NCBI GenBank assembly: GCA_039818345.1
Contig: JBCBUC010000015.1
Coordinates: 18,427-82,426 of the forward strand
Direction: 5' to 3'
Length of the DNA stretch: 64,000 nt
Source: Parvularcula sp039818345
Lineage (GTDB): Bacteria; Pseudomonadota; Alphaproteobacteria; Caulobacterales; Parvularculaceae
The position numbers and the translations under genes are program-made. Each line of letters starts with the position of its first letter. Within the stretch, counting starts at the first letter, position 1. Under the pieces are notes generated by a model. The model did no database searches and was not told the DNA's origin. It saw nothing but the letters and a program-made list of their open reading frames with translations. Positions 23,688-32,485 of the stretch are shown here, piece by piece.

Positions 23688-24776
23688 CTAATGGGTCGGA
23701 GCGTCGCTGTCACGTAGCAGCTCAGCAATCCTTTCAGCAGCAGGGCGAAATTCGTCGCGCGGTCGTGCCGGTGTCACGGCCAGGTCGGCGGTGAGCGGCA
23801 GTTTCAAGACGATATCGGTGCCGATCTCCTCAATCAGCGCAGGATCAAGATCATCGCCTAACGGTCCACCGGTCATGTTGAGCACAAGCCCAAGAAGCGG
23901 CGCGCCAACCTTCTCAAAAAGGGCGGCCCCGCGGCGAACGTCGGCGGTGGCGAGGGGGCTTGGCGTGGCGACGATCAAGGCACCGTCGAGCTTTAAGCGC
24001 TGAACGAGTGATAGATGAGCGTCACCGGTGCCCGGCGGCGTATCGACCACCAAAACATCGAGCTCACCCCATTTTGTGTCTTCGATAAGCTGTCGGGCGG
24101 CGTTCATCACCATCGGGCCGCGCCAGGCAACGGCCTGTCTTTCATCCACCATATAGCCGATCGACACGAGTTTGAGGCCAGCGCCATTGGCAGGGATGAT
24201 CTTGCCGTCCTCTGCCGTGAGGCGATCTTTGATCGGGAAGAGAACGGGAAGCGACGGCCCGTGGATATCAAGATCCAAAAGTCCGACACGGGCGCCGCTT
24301 TGCGCCAGGCTGAGGGCCACGCCTGCTGCGACGGTGCTTTTTCCCACGCCGCCTTTGCCGGAAGCGACGGCGATCACCCGTCCAACACCCGCCGGCCGTG
24401 AAGGACCTTTAGGAACACCCGGGGCGGGCGGCGACTTGGCGCCGATATGAAGCGGATCGGCGTGACCTCCGCGCGGTGGAGGTGGCGGAGTGGTTGCTTG
24501 AGGCGGCTTAGCGGCCGCTTCGCCGTGGGAGCTCTGAACGAGGGTGACGCGCTCAAGCCCGGCTTCGTTCTTGAGTTTCTCTTCAAGACCAGGGGCGTCG
24601 CCAACAGGTCCATGAAGCAGCACCGTTGCGGACAAAACGCCGTCGCGCTCGCGCAGCATAATGTCGCCCTTGGCGTCTTCGGCACTCAACACACGGCGGA
24701 GAGCGGCTTCGGCCCGGCCTTTCCGGGCGGCATCGCGCATGCGATCAATCATAGCGGTGACCCGGCGCCTTTCCAT
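23688..24776 (-). CDS. Mrp/NBP35-type P-loop ATPase lacking the CxxC motif
   Basis: A 362-residue relative of the iron-sulfur carrier Mrp (ApbC). An N-terminal MIP18-like region (AALRRVLSAEDAKGDIMLRE) and a Pro-rich linker lead to the ATPase domain: deviant Walker A VASGKGGVGKSTVAAGVALS, LLDLDIHGPSLPVLFP, VDTPPGTGDAHLSLVQR, and SPLATADVRRGAALFEKVGA. Typical Mrp proteins then have NMSxFxCPxC; here the same place reads LVLNMTGGPLGDDLDPALIE with no Cys. The cluster-bridging Cys pair is therefore absent. It may still bind nucleotide but probably cannot carry a cluster in the usual way. Divergent from hflK. Confidence 0.85.
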   Translation of the reverse strand: MERRRVTAMIDRMRDAARKGRAEAALRRVLSAEDAKGDIMLRERDGVLSATVLLHGPVGDAPGLEEKLKNEAGLERVTLVQSSHGEAAAKPPQATTPPPPPRGGHADPLHIGAKSPPAPGVPKGPSRPAGVGRVIAVASGKGGVGKSTVAAGVALSLAQSGARVGLLDLDIHGPSLPVLFPIKDRLTAEDGKIIPANGAGLKLVSIGYMVDERQAVAWRGPMVMNAARQLIEDTKWGELDVLVVDTPPGTGDAHLSLVQRLKLDGALIVATPSPLATADVRRGAALFEKVGAPLLGLVLNMTGGPLGDDLDPALIEEIGTDIVLKLPLTADLAVTPARPRDEFRPAAERIAELLRDSDAPTH

Positions 24777-24823
24777 TGCGTTGTTCTCTCAACGCCACAT
24801 ATACCGAGGTATTCAAAGACCAA

Positions 24824-24844
24824 GAGGCGATCGACGATCGCCTC
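24824..24844. promoter_or_regulatory. perfect 21-bp palindrome upstream of hflK
   Basis: GAGGCGATCG-A-CGATCGCCTC, ten perfectly paired bases on each side of one centre base, lies 17 bp before the hflK start and 48 bp before the divergent Mrp-type gene. It could be an operator for a dimeric regulator or an RNA stem immediately in front of the hflK ribosome site. No U run follows, so it is not an intrinsic terminator. Confidence 0.6.
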
Positions 24845-24860
24845 GCAATTAGGCGGATCA

Positions 24861-26024
24861 ATGCCCTGGACTGATAAGCCGTCAGGCTCACAAAACTCTG
24901 GCCCGTGGGGCCGTCCCGAAGGTAGCAATGGCAATGGCGGAGGCCCTCGCGGCGGCCGCGGCGGTGCTCCTGATTTAGAAGAACTTCTGCGCTCCGGTCG
25001 TGAGCGGTTTGGTCGCGGCGGCCGAGGAGGAGGCGGCGGCGCTGGCGCTCAACTGCCCGCACCGAGTGGCCGCTTGATCGGCCTCGCGCTTTTTGTCGGC
25101 CTGGCGCTTTATGCGTTTTCGGGGCTTTATCAGGTGGCGCCGGGCTCTCGCGGTGTGGTGACGACCTTTGGTAATTTTACCGGTCTCACGGATCCGGGCC
25201 TTAATTGGCACTTGCCGCGGCCGTTTCAATCGGTCGAAGTGGTTGCGGTTGAAGAAGACCGGCCCGTCCGTATCGGCGGAAGCTCGAACCGTATCTCGAT
25301 GCTGACCTCGGACCTCAACATAGTCGATGTCGGTTTGCAGGTGAACTACCGCATCAAAAGCGATGCGACCTGGAGCCCTGAGTCAGGCGACCTTCCGAAT
25401 GCGGGCAAGTTTATTTTCAACATCGAAGAGCCCGACGACGCGGTGAAAATCTCAGCGGAGGCTGCCCTACGCGAGGTGGTGGGTGCGAATGAATTCGAGC
25501 CGATCATTTCCAGCGGCCGGCGGATCGTCAACGAGGAAACGGCCCGCATCCTTCAGGACACACTTGATGGTTACAACAGCGGCATCGAGGTGATCCGTGT
25601 CAACTTCGGTCAAGCCGATCCGCCGCAGCAGGTGATCCCAGCCCAGCGGGACGTGATCGACGCGACGAGTGAAGCTGAACGCGAGGTCAATGTTGCGACC
25701 GGCTATGCCAACCAAAAAGTCCCCCGCGCGACGGGTGAGGCACGCCAGATTGTTCTTGACGCGGAAGCTTATTCTGCCCGTGTGGTCGCCCAGGCCCGCG
25801 GTGATGCCGCGCGCTTCAATGCGATCTATGAAGAATATGCCAAGGCGCCTGATGTCACCCGACAACGGATGTATCTGGAAACGATGGAAACTGTGCTTGG
25901 TGATATGAACAAGGTGCTGATCGATGATGATGCAGGCGGCACCTTGCCTTATCTCAACCTCAATGAGCTGGCGCGAGAAGCGCAACGTTCTTCGGCGCGC
26001 GCGAACAATTCAGGAGCCCAATAA
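24861..26024 (+). CDS. hflK: FtsH protease modulator HflK
   Basis: Band 7/SPFH-domain membrane protein that with HflC forms the cage around the FtsH protease. The 387-residue protein has a Gly/Arg-rich cytoplasmic N terminus (about 1-65), one membrane helix (LIGLALFVGLALYAFSGLY), and the SPFH domain from VAPGSRGVVTTFGNFTG through LNWHLPRPFQSVEV, RISMLTSDLNIVDVGLQVNY and DVIDATSEAEREVNVATGYA, followed by a long helix ending near DAGGTLPYLNLNELAR. Start at the ATG after AGGCGG. The stop overlaps the hflC start (TAATG). Confidence 0.95.
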   Translation: MPWTDKPSGSQNSGPWGRPEGSNGNGGGPRGGRGGAPDLEELLRSGRERFGRGGRGGGGGAGAQLPAPSGRLIGLALFVGLALYAFSGLYQVAPGSRGVVTTFGNFTGLTDPGLNWHLPRPFQSVEVVAVEEDRPVRIGGSSNRISMLTSDLNIVDVGLQVNYRIKSDATWSPESGDLPNAGKFIFNIEEPDDAVKISAEAALREVVGANEFEPIISSGRRIVNEETARILQDTLDGYNSGIEVIRVNFGQADPPQQVIPAQRDVIDATSEAEREVNVATGYANQKVPRATGEARQIVLDAEAYSARVVAQARGDAARFNAIYEEYAKAPDVTRQRMYLETMETVLGDMNKVLIDDDAGGTLPYLNLNELAREAQRSSARANNSGAQ

Positions 26025-26926
26025 TGAACCGATCGATTGGTATAGTTCTGGGTCTGATCACCTTTGTGGCCGTGGCGGTGGCATCGGGCACGTTTCTTAT
26101 CTTACGCGAAGATCAACAGGCGCTCGTCCTGCAGTTCGGCGACCCGGTTGAGACCTATTCAGCGGAGGAAGCAGGACTTCATCTCAAGGTCCCGTTTCTT
26201 CAGAACGCGGTCTTCTTTGACGCACGAAACCTCAATTTTGACGCTGACCCGGTGGAGGTCATTGTTGCCAATGAGGAACGCCTCTTGGTGGATGCCTTCG
26301 TCCGTTATCGGATCTCTGATCCCCTGGTCTATTTCCAAACGCTAAGCCGCGGCTCAACCGATCCCATCAACATGCGCCGCCGGTTCAATGACCGCCTCGA
26401 CGCTGTGCTGGGAGAAGCCATGCGCGAAGTGCTCGGTGAGGTCACCATTCGTGCAATCATCACCGAACAGCGTAATGAATTGATGAGCGATATCCAAGAC
26501 AATGTTGCCTCGGAGGCACTAAAGCTTGGTGTGACCATCATCGATGTGCGCATTCGCCAAGCCGACTTCCCGGCGGAAAACGCCGAGAACGTCTACCGCC
26601 GGATGTCGTCGGATTATAACCAGCAGGCCCAACGCATTCGTGCGGACGGGGAGCGGCGTGCTCGCGAAATCACTGCGCAGGCTGATAAAGATGCCGCCGA
26701 AATCTTGGCGACGGCGAACGAAGAAGCACAGCGCATTCGCGGTACAGCGGATGCGGAGCGAAACGGGACATTTGCTGAAGCTTACAGCCAGGACCCTGAG
26801 TTTTTCGCCTTTTATCGGTCGCTAACAGCGTATGAAACTTCGCTTCGAGACGGAGAGACGACCATTATCCTCTCGCCGGACTCAGAATTCTTCCGCTACT
26901 TCAACGACACAAACGGCGGCAACTAG
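26024..26926 (+). CDS. hflC: FtsH protease modulator HflC
   Basis: Partner of HflK. The 300-residue protein has an N-terminal membrane helix (GIVLGLITFVAVAVASGTFL), the SPFH domain (LREDQQALVLQFGDPVETYS, GLHLKVPFLQNAVFFDARNL, VIVANEERLLVDAFVRYRIS) and a C-terminal helical arm with repeated Ala/Glu heptads (DADGERRAREITAQADKDAA region). Translationally coupled to hflK. The TAG stop lies inside the left end of a palindromic repeat element. Confidence 0.95.
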   Translation: MNRSIGIVLGLITFVAVAVASGTFLILREDQQALVLQFGDPVETYSAEEAGLHLKVPFLQNAVFFDARNLNFDADPVEVIVANEERLLVDAFVRYRISDPLVYFQTLSRGSTDPINMRRRFNDRLDAVLGEAMREVLGEVTIRAIITEQRNELMSDIQDNVASEALKLGVTIIDVRIRQADFPAENAENVYRRMSSDYNQQAQRIRADGERRAREITAQADKDAAEILATANEEAQRIRGTADAERNGTFAEAYSQDPEFFAFYRSLTAYETSLRDGETTIILSPDSEFFRYFNDTNGGN

Positions 26927-27028
26927 AGCATCGGGCGATAAATTGGCATCGCCCAATGCTCTAGATTTTTACTGGTCGCGCCGGGTTTGCGAAAAACCGG
27001 GATTCCACTTTTTCGCCCGACGCTCTAG
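26923..27028. repeat. palindromic intergenic repeat between hflC and the desaturase
   Basis: Element of about 106 bp bounded by CTAGAGCATCGGGCGA (26923-26938) and its near reverse complement TCGCCCGACGCTCTAG (27013-27028). A third, inverted copy ATCGCCCAATGCTCTAG (26948-26964) pairs with the left end to give a hairpin followed by ATTTTTA, so it can also terminate hflC. The inner part contains CCGGGTTTGCGAAAAACCGG, another dyad. Elements of this layout are scattered in many alphaproteobacterial genomes. The stop codons of both flanking genes fall within its ends. Confidence 0.75.
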
Positions 27029-27972
27029 GCCGCCGCTGCGGTCGTCACGCGCCGCAGCACAGAGAGATAGCTTGGCTGGATGTCCGTCCGGCCGAGCTTT
27101 TTTTTGTCCTGCAGCATCCGATGTGCGAGCGGTAAGCGGAAGCAGGGGACATACATCACAAGGTGATGCTCAGCATGATAGGCGACCCAATAAGGAGCCA
27201 AGATTTGCCGCTCGATGAAGTTCGTGTGCGTTGTTCGTGCATGGGTCAGGGGATCATCAAGATCCGTGTCCACGCAAGCGTGCTCGCCGATATTGCGGAT
27301 GCGGGTGGCGAGAGGAAACCACGTCGCGAGCGGCAAGAGCCAGCCGACAAGGTAGAGCCAAGGCTGACCAACAGCCGTCAGCGCGGCGAAGATGATGCCG
27401 TTGGTCAAAAAGAAGCGGCCAAGCCCGTTCCGGCTAGCAACGATCGTCCCACCACTGACTTCATCCACCTTGTTTTGAGGCAACAGCGCCGTCATGGCAA
27501 AAAGGCGTTGCTTCAGAAAGGTCTGCGCGGTCAGATCACGGAAGATTTTTCGCGCAAGGCTTGCCTTGGTGACGGGGAAGGGGGCGGCCAGGCCAAGGTC
27601 TGGATCCTTTTCGGACTGCACAAACCGGTGGTGGCTTAGATGATAGGGCCGGTAGCCGGTGAGATCGGCACCGACAGGGCTCGCCGTTGGCCACTGGCCG
27701 AGAAAATCGTTCACCGCTTTGTTGCGCGACAGAAGACCATGCGCGGCCTCGTGCATCAAGATGGCAAGACCAAGCTGGCGCGCGCCAATCACCATGATCG
27801 CGGGAATCACCACCAAAGGATGGTATCCACTCCAAGCGATCAGAGCCATGACGCCAGCAATAATCGCCCAGGCATGAAGCACAAGGGCGGGGCCCTGCCA
27901 GGTCACGGGTTTTGTGAGCTGTTCCCATTCCTCCGGGGAAAACAGCGATTTGGGCGATAGTGATGCGGTCAT
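27025..27972 (-). CDS. membrane fatty-acid desaturase family protein
   Basis: Di-iron membrane enzyme of 315 residues. The three histidine boxes are HEAAH (in AILMHEAAHGLLSRN), HLSHHRF (in GYRPYHLSHHRFVQSEKDPD) and HAEHH (in YHAEHHLVMYVPC). Hydrophobic pairs around ALVLHAWAIIAGVMALIAW and LTAVGQPWLYLVGWLLPLAT span the membrane. The set fits acyl-lipid or carotenoid-type desaturases/hydroxylases; the substrate is not decidable here. Start chosen at the ATG after AAGGAGA; the ORF extends further up without support. Divergent from nuoA across 90 bp. Confidence 0.88.
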   Translation of the reverse strand: MTASLSPKSLFSPEEWEQLTKPVTWQGPALVLHAWAIIAGVMALIAWSGYHPLVVIPAIMVIGARQLGLAILMHEAAHGLLSRNKAVNDFLGQWPTASPVGADLTGYRPYHLSHHRFVQSEKDPDLGLAAPFPVTKASLARKIFRDLTAQTFLKQRLFAMTALLPQNKVDEVSGGTIVASRNGLGRFFLTNGIIFAALTAVGQPWLYLVGWLLPLATWFPLATRIRNIGEHACVDTDLDDPLTHARTTHTNFIERQILAPYWVAYHAEHHLVMYVPCFRLPLAHRMLQDKKKLGRTDIQPSYLSVLRRVTTAAAA

Positions 27973-28062
27973 TGGCGACTCTCCTTGCCCCTCCATACCA
28001 CGGCAAAGAGGCCGCAGGTATCTTGCGGTTGCGCCGCGCGCGGGCGAAGCTAAGAGCACGTT

Positions 28063-28458
28063 ATGGCTGAAACCTCATTCCTGCTCGATTACTTGCCAAT
28101 CCTCATCTTTTTGGGACTGGCGCTGGTGCTTGGCGGCGTGTTTTTGGCGCTGCCCGCGGTGCTTGCGCCGAACAATCCCGATCCTGAAAAGAATTCGACC
28201 TATGAGTGCGGCTTTGAGCCCTTTGAAGACGCGCGGATGAAGTTCGACGTACAATTCTACATCGTTGCGATCCTGTTCATCATCGTCGATCTCGATGTGG
28301 CGTTTCTTTTCCCATGGGCGGTGACGCTCTTTAATCCTGAGCTTGGCCTCGACCGGAGTTTCCAAATCTACTCCTTCTGGTCGATGTTTGTGTTCCTCGC
28401 CGTCTTCTTCATCGGCTTTGCCTATGAATGGAAAAAGGGCGCGCTGGAGTGGCGCTAA
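28063..28458 (+). CDS. nuoA: NADH-quinone oxidoreductase subunit A
   Basis: Membrane-arm subunit of respiratory complex I. The 131-residue protein has three membrane helices (DYLPILIFLGLALVLGGVFL; VQFYIVAILFIIVDLDVAFL; FQIYSFWSMFVFLAVFFIG) and the conserved loop STYECGFEPFEDARMKFDV, where the Cys region switches conformation during turnover. The acidic pair in VDLDVAFLFPW is conserved. First gene of the nuoABC run. Confidence 0.96.
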   Translation: MAETSFLLDYLPILIFLGLALVLGGVFLALPAVLAPNNPDPEKNSTYECGFEPFEDARMKFDVQFYIVAILFIIVDLDVAFLFPWAVTLFNPELGLDRSFQIYSFWSMFVFLAVFFIGFAYEWKKGALEWR

Positions 28459-28536
28459 ACTGCCCTGCGCCAGTGTCACGCGTTGCGCCCGCCCAGGCAC
28501 CGCTTTAATGGGAGAGGTAAGTCTAAGGAATGGATC

Positions 28537-29211
28537 ATGGCCAGCGATAGCGATGTGAAGCTCAAAGACGGCCAAGCCGCGGGTTCGATTGACGCGCTCG
28601 ACACCCCCACCAACAAACCGTTGATGGATATACCGACGCCAAAACCGATCACGACCGCTGATTTACCGTATGGAACTGCTGGCCGCTCCGATGTCATTGG
28701 TTATGATCCGAAGGCAGAAGACCCTTTCTTTCGGCAGGTGAACAACGAGCTTGCGGATAAGGGTTTTTTCACCGCACCTGCCGATGCCGTGATCAACTGG
28801 GCACGCACCGGGTCCCTCATGTGGATGACCTTCGGCCTTGCGTGTTGCGCTGTCGAGATGATGCAGGCCTCCATGCCGCGCTATGATCTCGAGCGGTTCG
28901 GCATGGCCCCGCGCGGGTCACCCCGCCAATCGGACCTGATGATTGTGGCAGGCACGCTGACCAACAAAATGGCTCCAGCTTTGCGCAAGGTCTATGACCA
29001 GATGCCGGAGCCGCGCTACGTCCTCTCAATGGGCAGCTGCGCCAATGGTGGCGGCTACTACCATTATAGTTACTCCGTGGTCCGAGGGTGCGACCGAATT
29101 GTTCCCGTGGACGTCTACGTGCCGGGCTGCCCACCTTGCGCAGAGGCACTTGTTTACGGCCTTCTTCAACTGCAGAAAAAAATCCGCCGCGAGGGGACGA
29201 TCCAGCGATGA
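28537..29211 (+). CDS. nuoB: NADH-quinone oxidoreductase subunit B
   Basis: Carries the terminal 4Fe-4S cluster N2 of complex I. The 224-residue protein has an N-terminal extension of about 50 residues before the conserved core. The cluster ligands are the tandem Cys in GLACCAVEMM, the Cys of MGSCANGGGYYHYSYSVVRG and the Cys of YVPGCPPCAEAL. Start placed at the ATG behind AAGGAATGGATC. Its end overlaps the nuoC start (ATGA). Confidence 0.97.
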   Translation: MASDSDVKLKDGQAAGSIDALDTPTNKPLMDIPTPKPITTADLPYGTAGRSDVIGYDPKAEDPFFRQVNNELADKGFFTAPADAVINWARTGSLMWMTFGLACCAVEMMQASMPRYDLERFGMAPRGSPRQSDLMIVAGTLTNKMAPALRKVYDQMPEPRYVLSMGSCANGGGYYHYSYSVVRGCDRIVPVDVYVPGCPPCAEALVYGLLQLQKKIRREGTIQR

Positions 29212-29828
29212 GTGATGCGGATGTGTCCTATCTTGATGACTTGACGGAGCTCGAAGAACATATCGGTGGCCAATTCGGCGAGGATATTGTCGCTAGTCAG
29301 GTGGCTTACCAAGAGCTGACTGTCACGGTGCCCTGCAGCCGAATTATTGACGTACTGACATTTTTGCGGGACGACAGCATGTGCCGTTTTTCGCAGCTCA
29401 TTGAGCTTGCAGGCGTCGACTACCCTGAGCGCCGCAAGCGCTTCGATGTCGTCTATCACCTTCTCAGCATCACGAACAACGCTCGTGTCCGGATCAAAAT
29501 ACAGGCGAATGAGACTGACGCTGTACCGTCGGTGACCAGTGTTTACCCCAACGCCGATTGGTATGAGCGCGAAGCGTTCGATATGTACGGCATCGTGTTC
29601 GAAGGTCACCCTGACATGCGCCGCTTGCTGACGGATTATGGCTTTGAAGGTCATCCGCTCCGCAAAGACTTTCCCCTGACCGGGTACACAGAAGTCCGGT
29701 GGGACGATGAGCAGCAACGCGTCGTGCATGAACCGGTAAAGCTCACCCAAGAATACCGCGATTTCGATTACCTATCGCCATGGGAAGGCTCTGACTACGT
29801 TCTGCCCGGTGACGAAAAGGCCGAGTAA
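29208..29828 (+). CDS. nuoC: NADH-quinone oxidoreductase subunit C
   Basis: 30-kDa subunit of the peripheral arm. The 206-residue protein has the family signatures LAGVDYPERRKRFDVVYHLL and YPNADWYEREAFDMYGIVFE, then GHPDMRRLLTDYGFEGHPLR and KDFPLTGYTEVRWDDEQQRV. The start overlaps the nuoB stop by four bases. It is a separate gene, not the NuoCD fusion. The stop is immediately followed by the stop of the opposite-strand GT87-like gene. Confidence 0.96.
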   Translation: MSDADVSYLDDLTELEEHIGGQFGEDIVASQVAYQELTVTVPCSRIIDVLTFLRDDSMCRFSQLIELAGVDYPERRKRFDVVYHLLSITNNARVRIKIQANETDAVPSVTSVYPNADWYEREAFDMYGIVFEGHPDMRRLLTDYGFEGHPLRKDFPLTGYTEVRWDDEQQRVVHEPVKLTQEYRDFDYLSPWEGSDYVLPGDEKAE

Positions 29829-31133
29829 CTAGCGGCTTGCTTGGTGCCTGTTTGTCCTCCATGCTTCGAAGAATAGTGCCGAAAAGAAGACAAGGCCCGC
29901 TGCCGTTAAGGACAAAGAGAGAAGACGCGCGTGCAAATCAATGCCGCCAGTTTCGATCAGTCCACCAAAGATCTCAGAGACTTTTCCTGCGCGCCAAGTT
30001 CCCAGAATACCGATCAGTACACCGATTTTGCAAAAGGGTGGACAGCGAATAAAAAGTACAGGGATCGCTAAGTAAAAGATCACCAGATCGTATCCGTGCA
30101 GAGGGATCCAAAAACAGGTCGCTATAGCAATGCCGGCGATGCTTAACAGCAAAGCGTCATCAGTGTTCACCAGTTGGTGTTTGGTCAACCGATCAATGCC
30201 GAGTTTCATCGCGATCACGGTGATAAGAGCCATCACGATCATCGGTATCGAGCCGGTGCTTATCCCCGTGGCAGCATCGACAATATGTTGGAGCCCTGTG
30301 GTCACGCCTGGCGCGTTGACGTCGAGCGTTCCGTGGTAGCGAAGAGCGTCAAGAAAACCGGTGGTCACACCCATGATGCCACCGGTCCAGAACGCTGGCA
30401 TGGCGATGAGCAGGGAGATCGCCCCGGCAATGGTAATGTTGCGCCATTGGTCGAATGACATCCCGAGCAGCGCCACACCAAGAATGCCGATCTGTGGTTT
30501 CAGCATCGCCAACACGAGGCCCGCAACAATGAGCGATTTGCGCTGATGGCTCCAACCATAGAGGATCAGGGCAAGGCCAAGACCAGCGATCATCGTCGTC
30601 TGCCCAAGATAGAGGAGCGTCGGCGTTGCTTGCGACGTTGCGGCGATAAAGAGAGTGATCCCGAGAACCAACCATCCTGCATCAGGGTTGGTCTTCCGAA
30701 GCGAAAGGAAGGCGAGCATGATGCTCGCCGCGATGCTGGCCGCCGTGAAAAAACGCCAAAGCCATGTTGCCGTTTCATAATTGAGCAAGGCAAGGCCGCT
30801 CGATAGAGGCCACCACGTCGGTGGATAAAGCCAGCGGTCGAGCTCGTTATCCACAAGGAAGCTTCCTGACGCTGCGCCGGAAAAGGCTGGATCATAAGGG
30901 CTTTCACCCGCGTTCCACATCTCACCGGCGTACCAGACGTACTTAAAATCGACCTCCGTGAGTTCTTTCACGCCGCCCAGGTAAACGAGATAGACGATAG
31001 ACAACCCGCACAAGAGACCACCAATGACGAGGGCGGCTTTGTTACGACCAAAGGCGGCGCGGCTGGCCCACTGGTCAACCTGGCGCACAAAGGCGTCCAA
31101 CGCGCTGAGCCCCGCTCGAAGATAGCTTGTCAT
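29829..31133 (-). CDS. GT87/DUF2029-like polytopic membrane protein
   Basis: A 434-residue protein with about ten membrane helices. Between the first two is a long loop with EVDFKYVWYAGEMWNAGESP YDP-type residues, the DF/Y-Y-AG pattern of glycosyltransferase 87 (DUF2029) mannosyltransferases, followed by WLYPPTWWPLSSGLALLNYE, the YPP motif of the family. Further helices include ITLFIAATSQATPTLLYLGQ and LIVAGLVLAMLKPQIGILGV (LKPQ is also typical). These enzymes use polyprenyl-phosphate sugars on the outer face of the membrane. The gene sits between nuoC and nuoD on the other strand, interrupting the operon. Confidence 0.78.
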   Translation of the reverse strand: MTSYLRAGLSALDAFVRQVDQWASRAAFGRNKAALVIGGLLCGLSIVYLVYLGGVKELTEVDFKYVWYAGEMWNAGESPYDPAFSGAASGSFLVDNELDRWLYPPTWWPLSSGLALLNYETATWLWRFFTAASIAASIMLAFLSLRKTNPDAGWLVLGITLFIAATSQATPTLLYLGQTTMIAGLGLALILYGWSHQRKSLIVAGLVLAMLKPQIGILGVALLGMSFDQWRNITIAGAISLLIAMPAFWTGGIMGVTTGFLDALRYHGTLDVNAPGVTTGLQHIVDAATGISTGSIPMIVMALITVIAMKLGIDRLTKHQLVNTDDALLLSIAGIAIATCFWIPLHGYDLVIFYLAIPVLFIRCPPFCKIGVLIGILGTWRAGKVSEIFGGLIETGGIDLHARLLSLSLTAAGLVFFSALFFEAWRTNRHQASR

Positions 31134-31267
31134 GTTCTCTGCCCCATGCTCGCAAGGCGCTAGCAAGCGTCGGATTGATGCTCAATGTGCACGCCTGAGA
31201 CGGTTAGCGCGCTTGCGCAAACGGTGGGGTGAAGGCAAACCTAACGGGTATTTATCAGTGAGTCGTT

Positions 31268-32485
31268 ATGGACACCGCCACCCGCACCATCACGATCGAC
31301 GGCGCACCGAGCGCGGAAGAAGATCGTCCGTTCACGATTAATTTCGGCCCTCAACACCCTGCCGCACACGGTGTTCTCCGCTTGATCCTTGAGCTCGATG
31401 GTGAGGTTGTGGACCGGGTCGACCCCCATATCGGGCTTTTGCACCGCGGCACGGAAAAGCTGATTGAACACAAGACTTATCTGCAAGCGATCCCTTATTT
31501 CGACCGACTGGATTATGTCGCCCCGATGAACCAAGAGCATGCCTTTGTTCTGGCGGCGGAGAAACTTCTCGGTGTGGAGGTGCCACGGCGCGGGAAGATT
31601 ATCCGCGTGTTGTTCTCGGAAATGGGCCGGATGCTCTCGCATATCCTCAACGTGACGACCCAGGCAATGGATGTCGGCGCGCTTACACCTCCGCTTTGGG
31701 GATTTGAGGAACGCGAGAAACTCATGACGTTTTATGAGCGGGCTTGCGGTGCCCGTCTCCATGCAAACTATTTTCGTGTGGGCGGCGTACACAAAGACCT
31801 ACCGCAGCAACTGATCGATGATATTTATGCGTGGACGGAAGGCTGGCAAAGAGTATCCGACGAGATCGAAAGTCTGATCACCGACAACCGGATCTTTAAA
31901 CAGCGCAACGTTGATATTGGTGTGGTCAGCAAAGAAGAGGCGCTCGAATGGGGCTTCACAGGCGTCATGCTGCGCGGCTCGGGTGTTCCTTGGGATCTGC
32001 GTAAGGCGCAACCCTATGAGATCTATGATGAGCTCGATTTTGACGTTGTCATCGGGAAGAATGGCGACTGCTATGACCGCTATGTCGTCCGGATCGAAGA
32101 GATGTTCCAGTCGATCAAGATCATGCGCCAGTGCATTGAGTTACTCGAGCCAGGCCCAGTGATGACCACGGATGGAAAAGTCGGTCCGCCGCGGCGTGCG
32201 GACATGAAATCATCTATGGAAGCGCTGATCCACCATTTTAAGCTGTATACAGAAGGTACGAAGGTGCCGGCCGGTGAGGTCTATACCGCGGTGGAGGCGC
32301 CCAAGGGCGAATTTGGGGTGTACCTGGTTTCGGATGGGTCGAACCGGCCGTATCGCTGTAAGATTCGTGCCCCTGGATACGCGCATATTCAGGCGATGGA
32401 CTGGATGTGCCGCGGCCATATGCTGGCCGACGTGTCCGCCATCATCGGGACGCTGGATATCGTCTTTGGTGAGATCGACCGTTAA
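31268..32485 (+). CDS. nuoD: NADH-quinone oxidoreductase subunit D
   Basis: 49-kDa subunit that forms the quinone pocket. The 405-residue protein starts MDTATRTITIDGAP and has the family blocks TINFGPQHPAAHGVLRLILE (quinone-head His), VDPHIGLLHRGTEKLIEHKT, PYFDRLDYVAPMNQEHAF, ACGARLHANYFRVGGVHKDL and IVFGEIDR at the C terminus. Separated from nuoC by the GT87-like gene and 134 bp, so it needs its own promoter. No nuoE follows. Confidence 0.96.
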   Translation: MDTATRTITIDGAPSAEEDRPFTINFGPQHPAAHGVLRLILELDGEVVDRVDPHIGLLHRGTEKLIEHKTYLQAIPYFDRLDYVAPMNQEHAFVLAAEKLLGVEVPRRGKIIRVLFSEMGRMLSHILNVTTQAMDVGALTPPLWGFEEREKLMTFYERACGARLHANYFRVGGVHKDLPQQLIDDIYAWTEGWQRVSDEIESLITDNRIFKQRNVDIGVVSKEEALEWGFTGVMLRGSGVPWDLRKAQPYEIYDELDFDVVIGKNGDCYDRYVVRIEEMFQSIKIMRQCIELLEPGPVMTTDGKVGPPRRADMKSSMEALIHHFKLYTEGTKVPAGEVYTAVEAPKGEFGVYLVSDGSNRPYRCKIRAPGYAHIQAMDWMCRGHMLADVSAIIGTLDIVFGEIDR

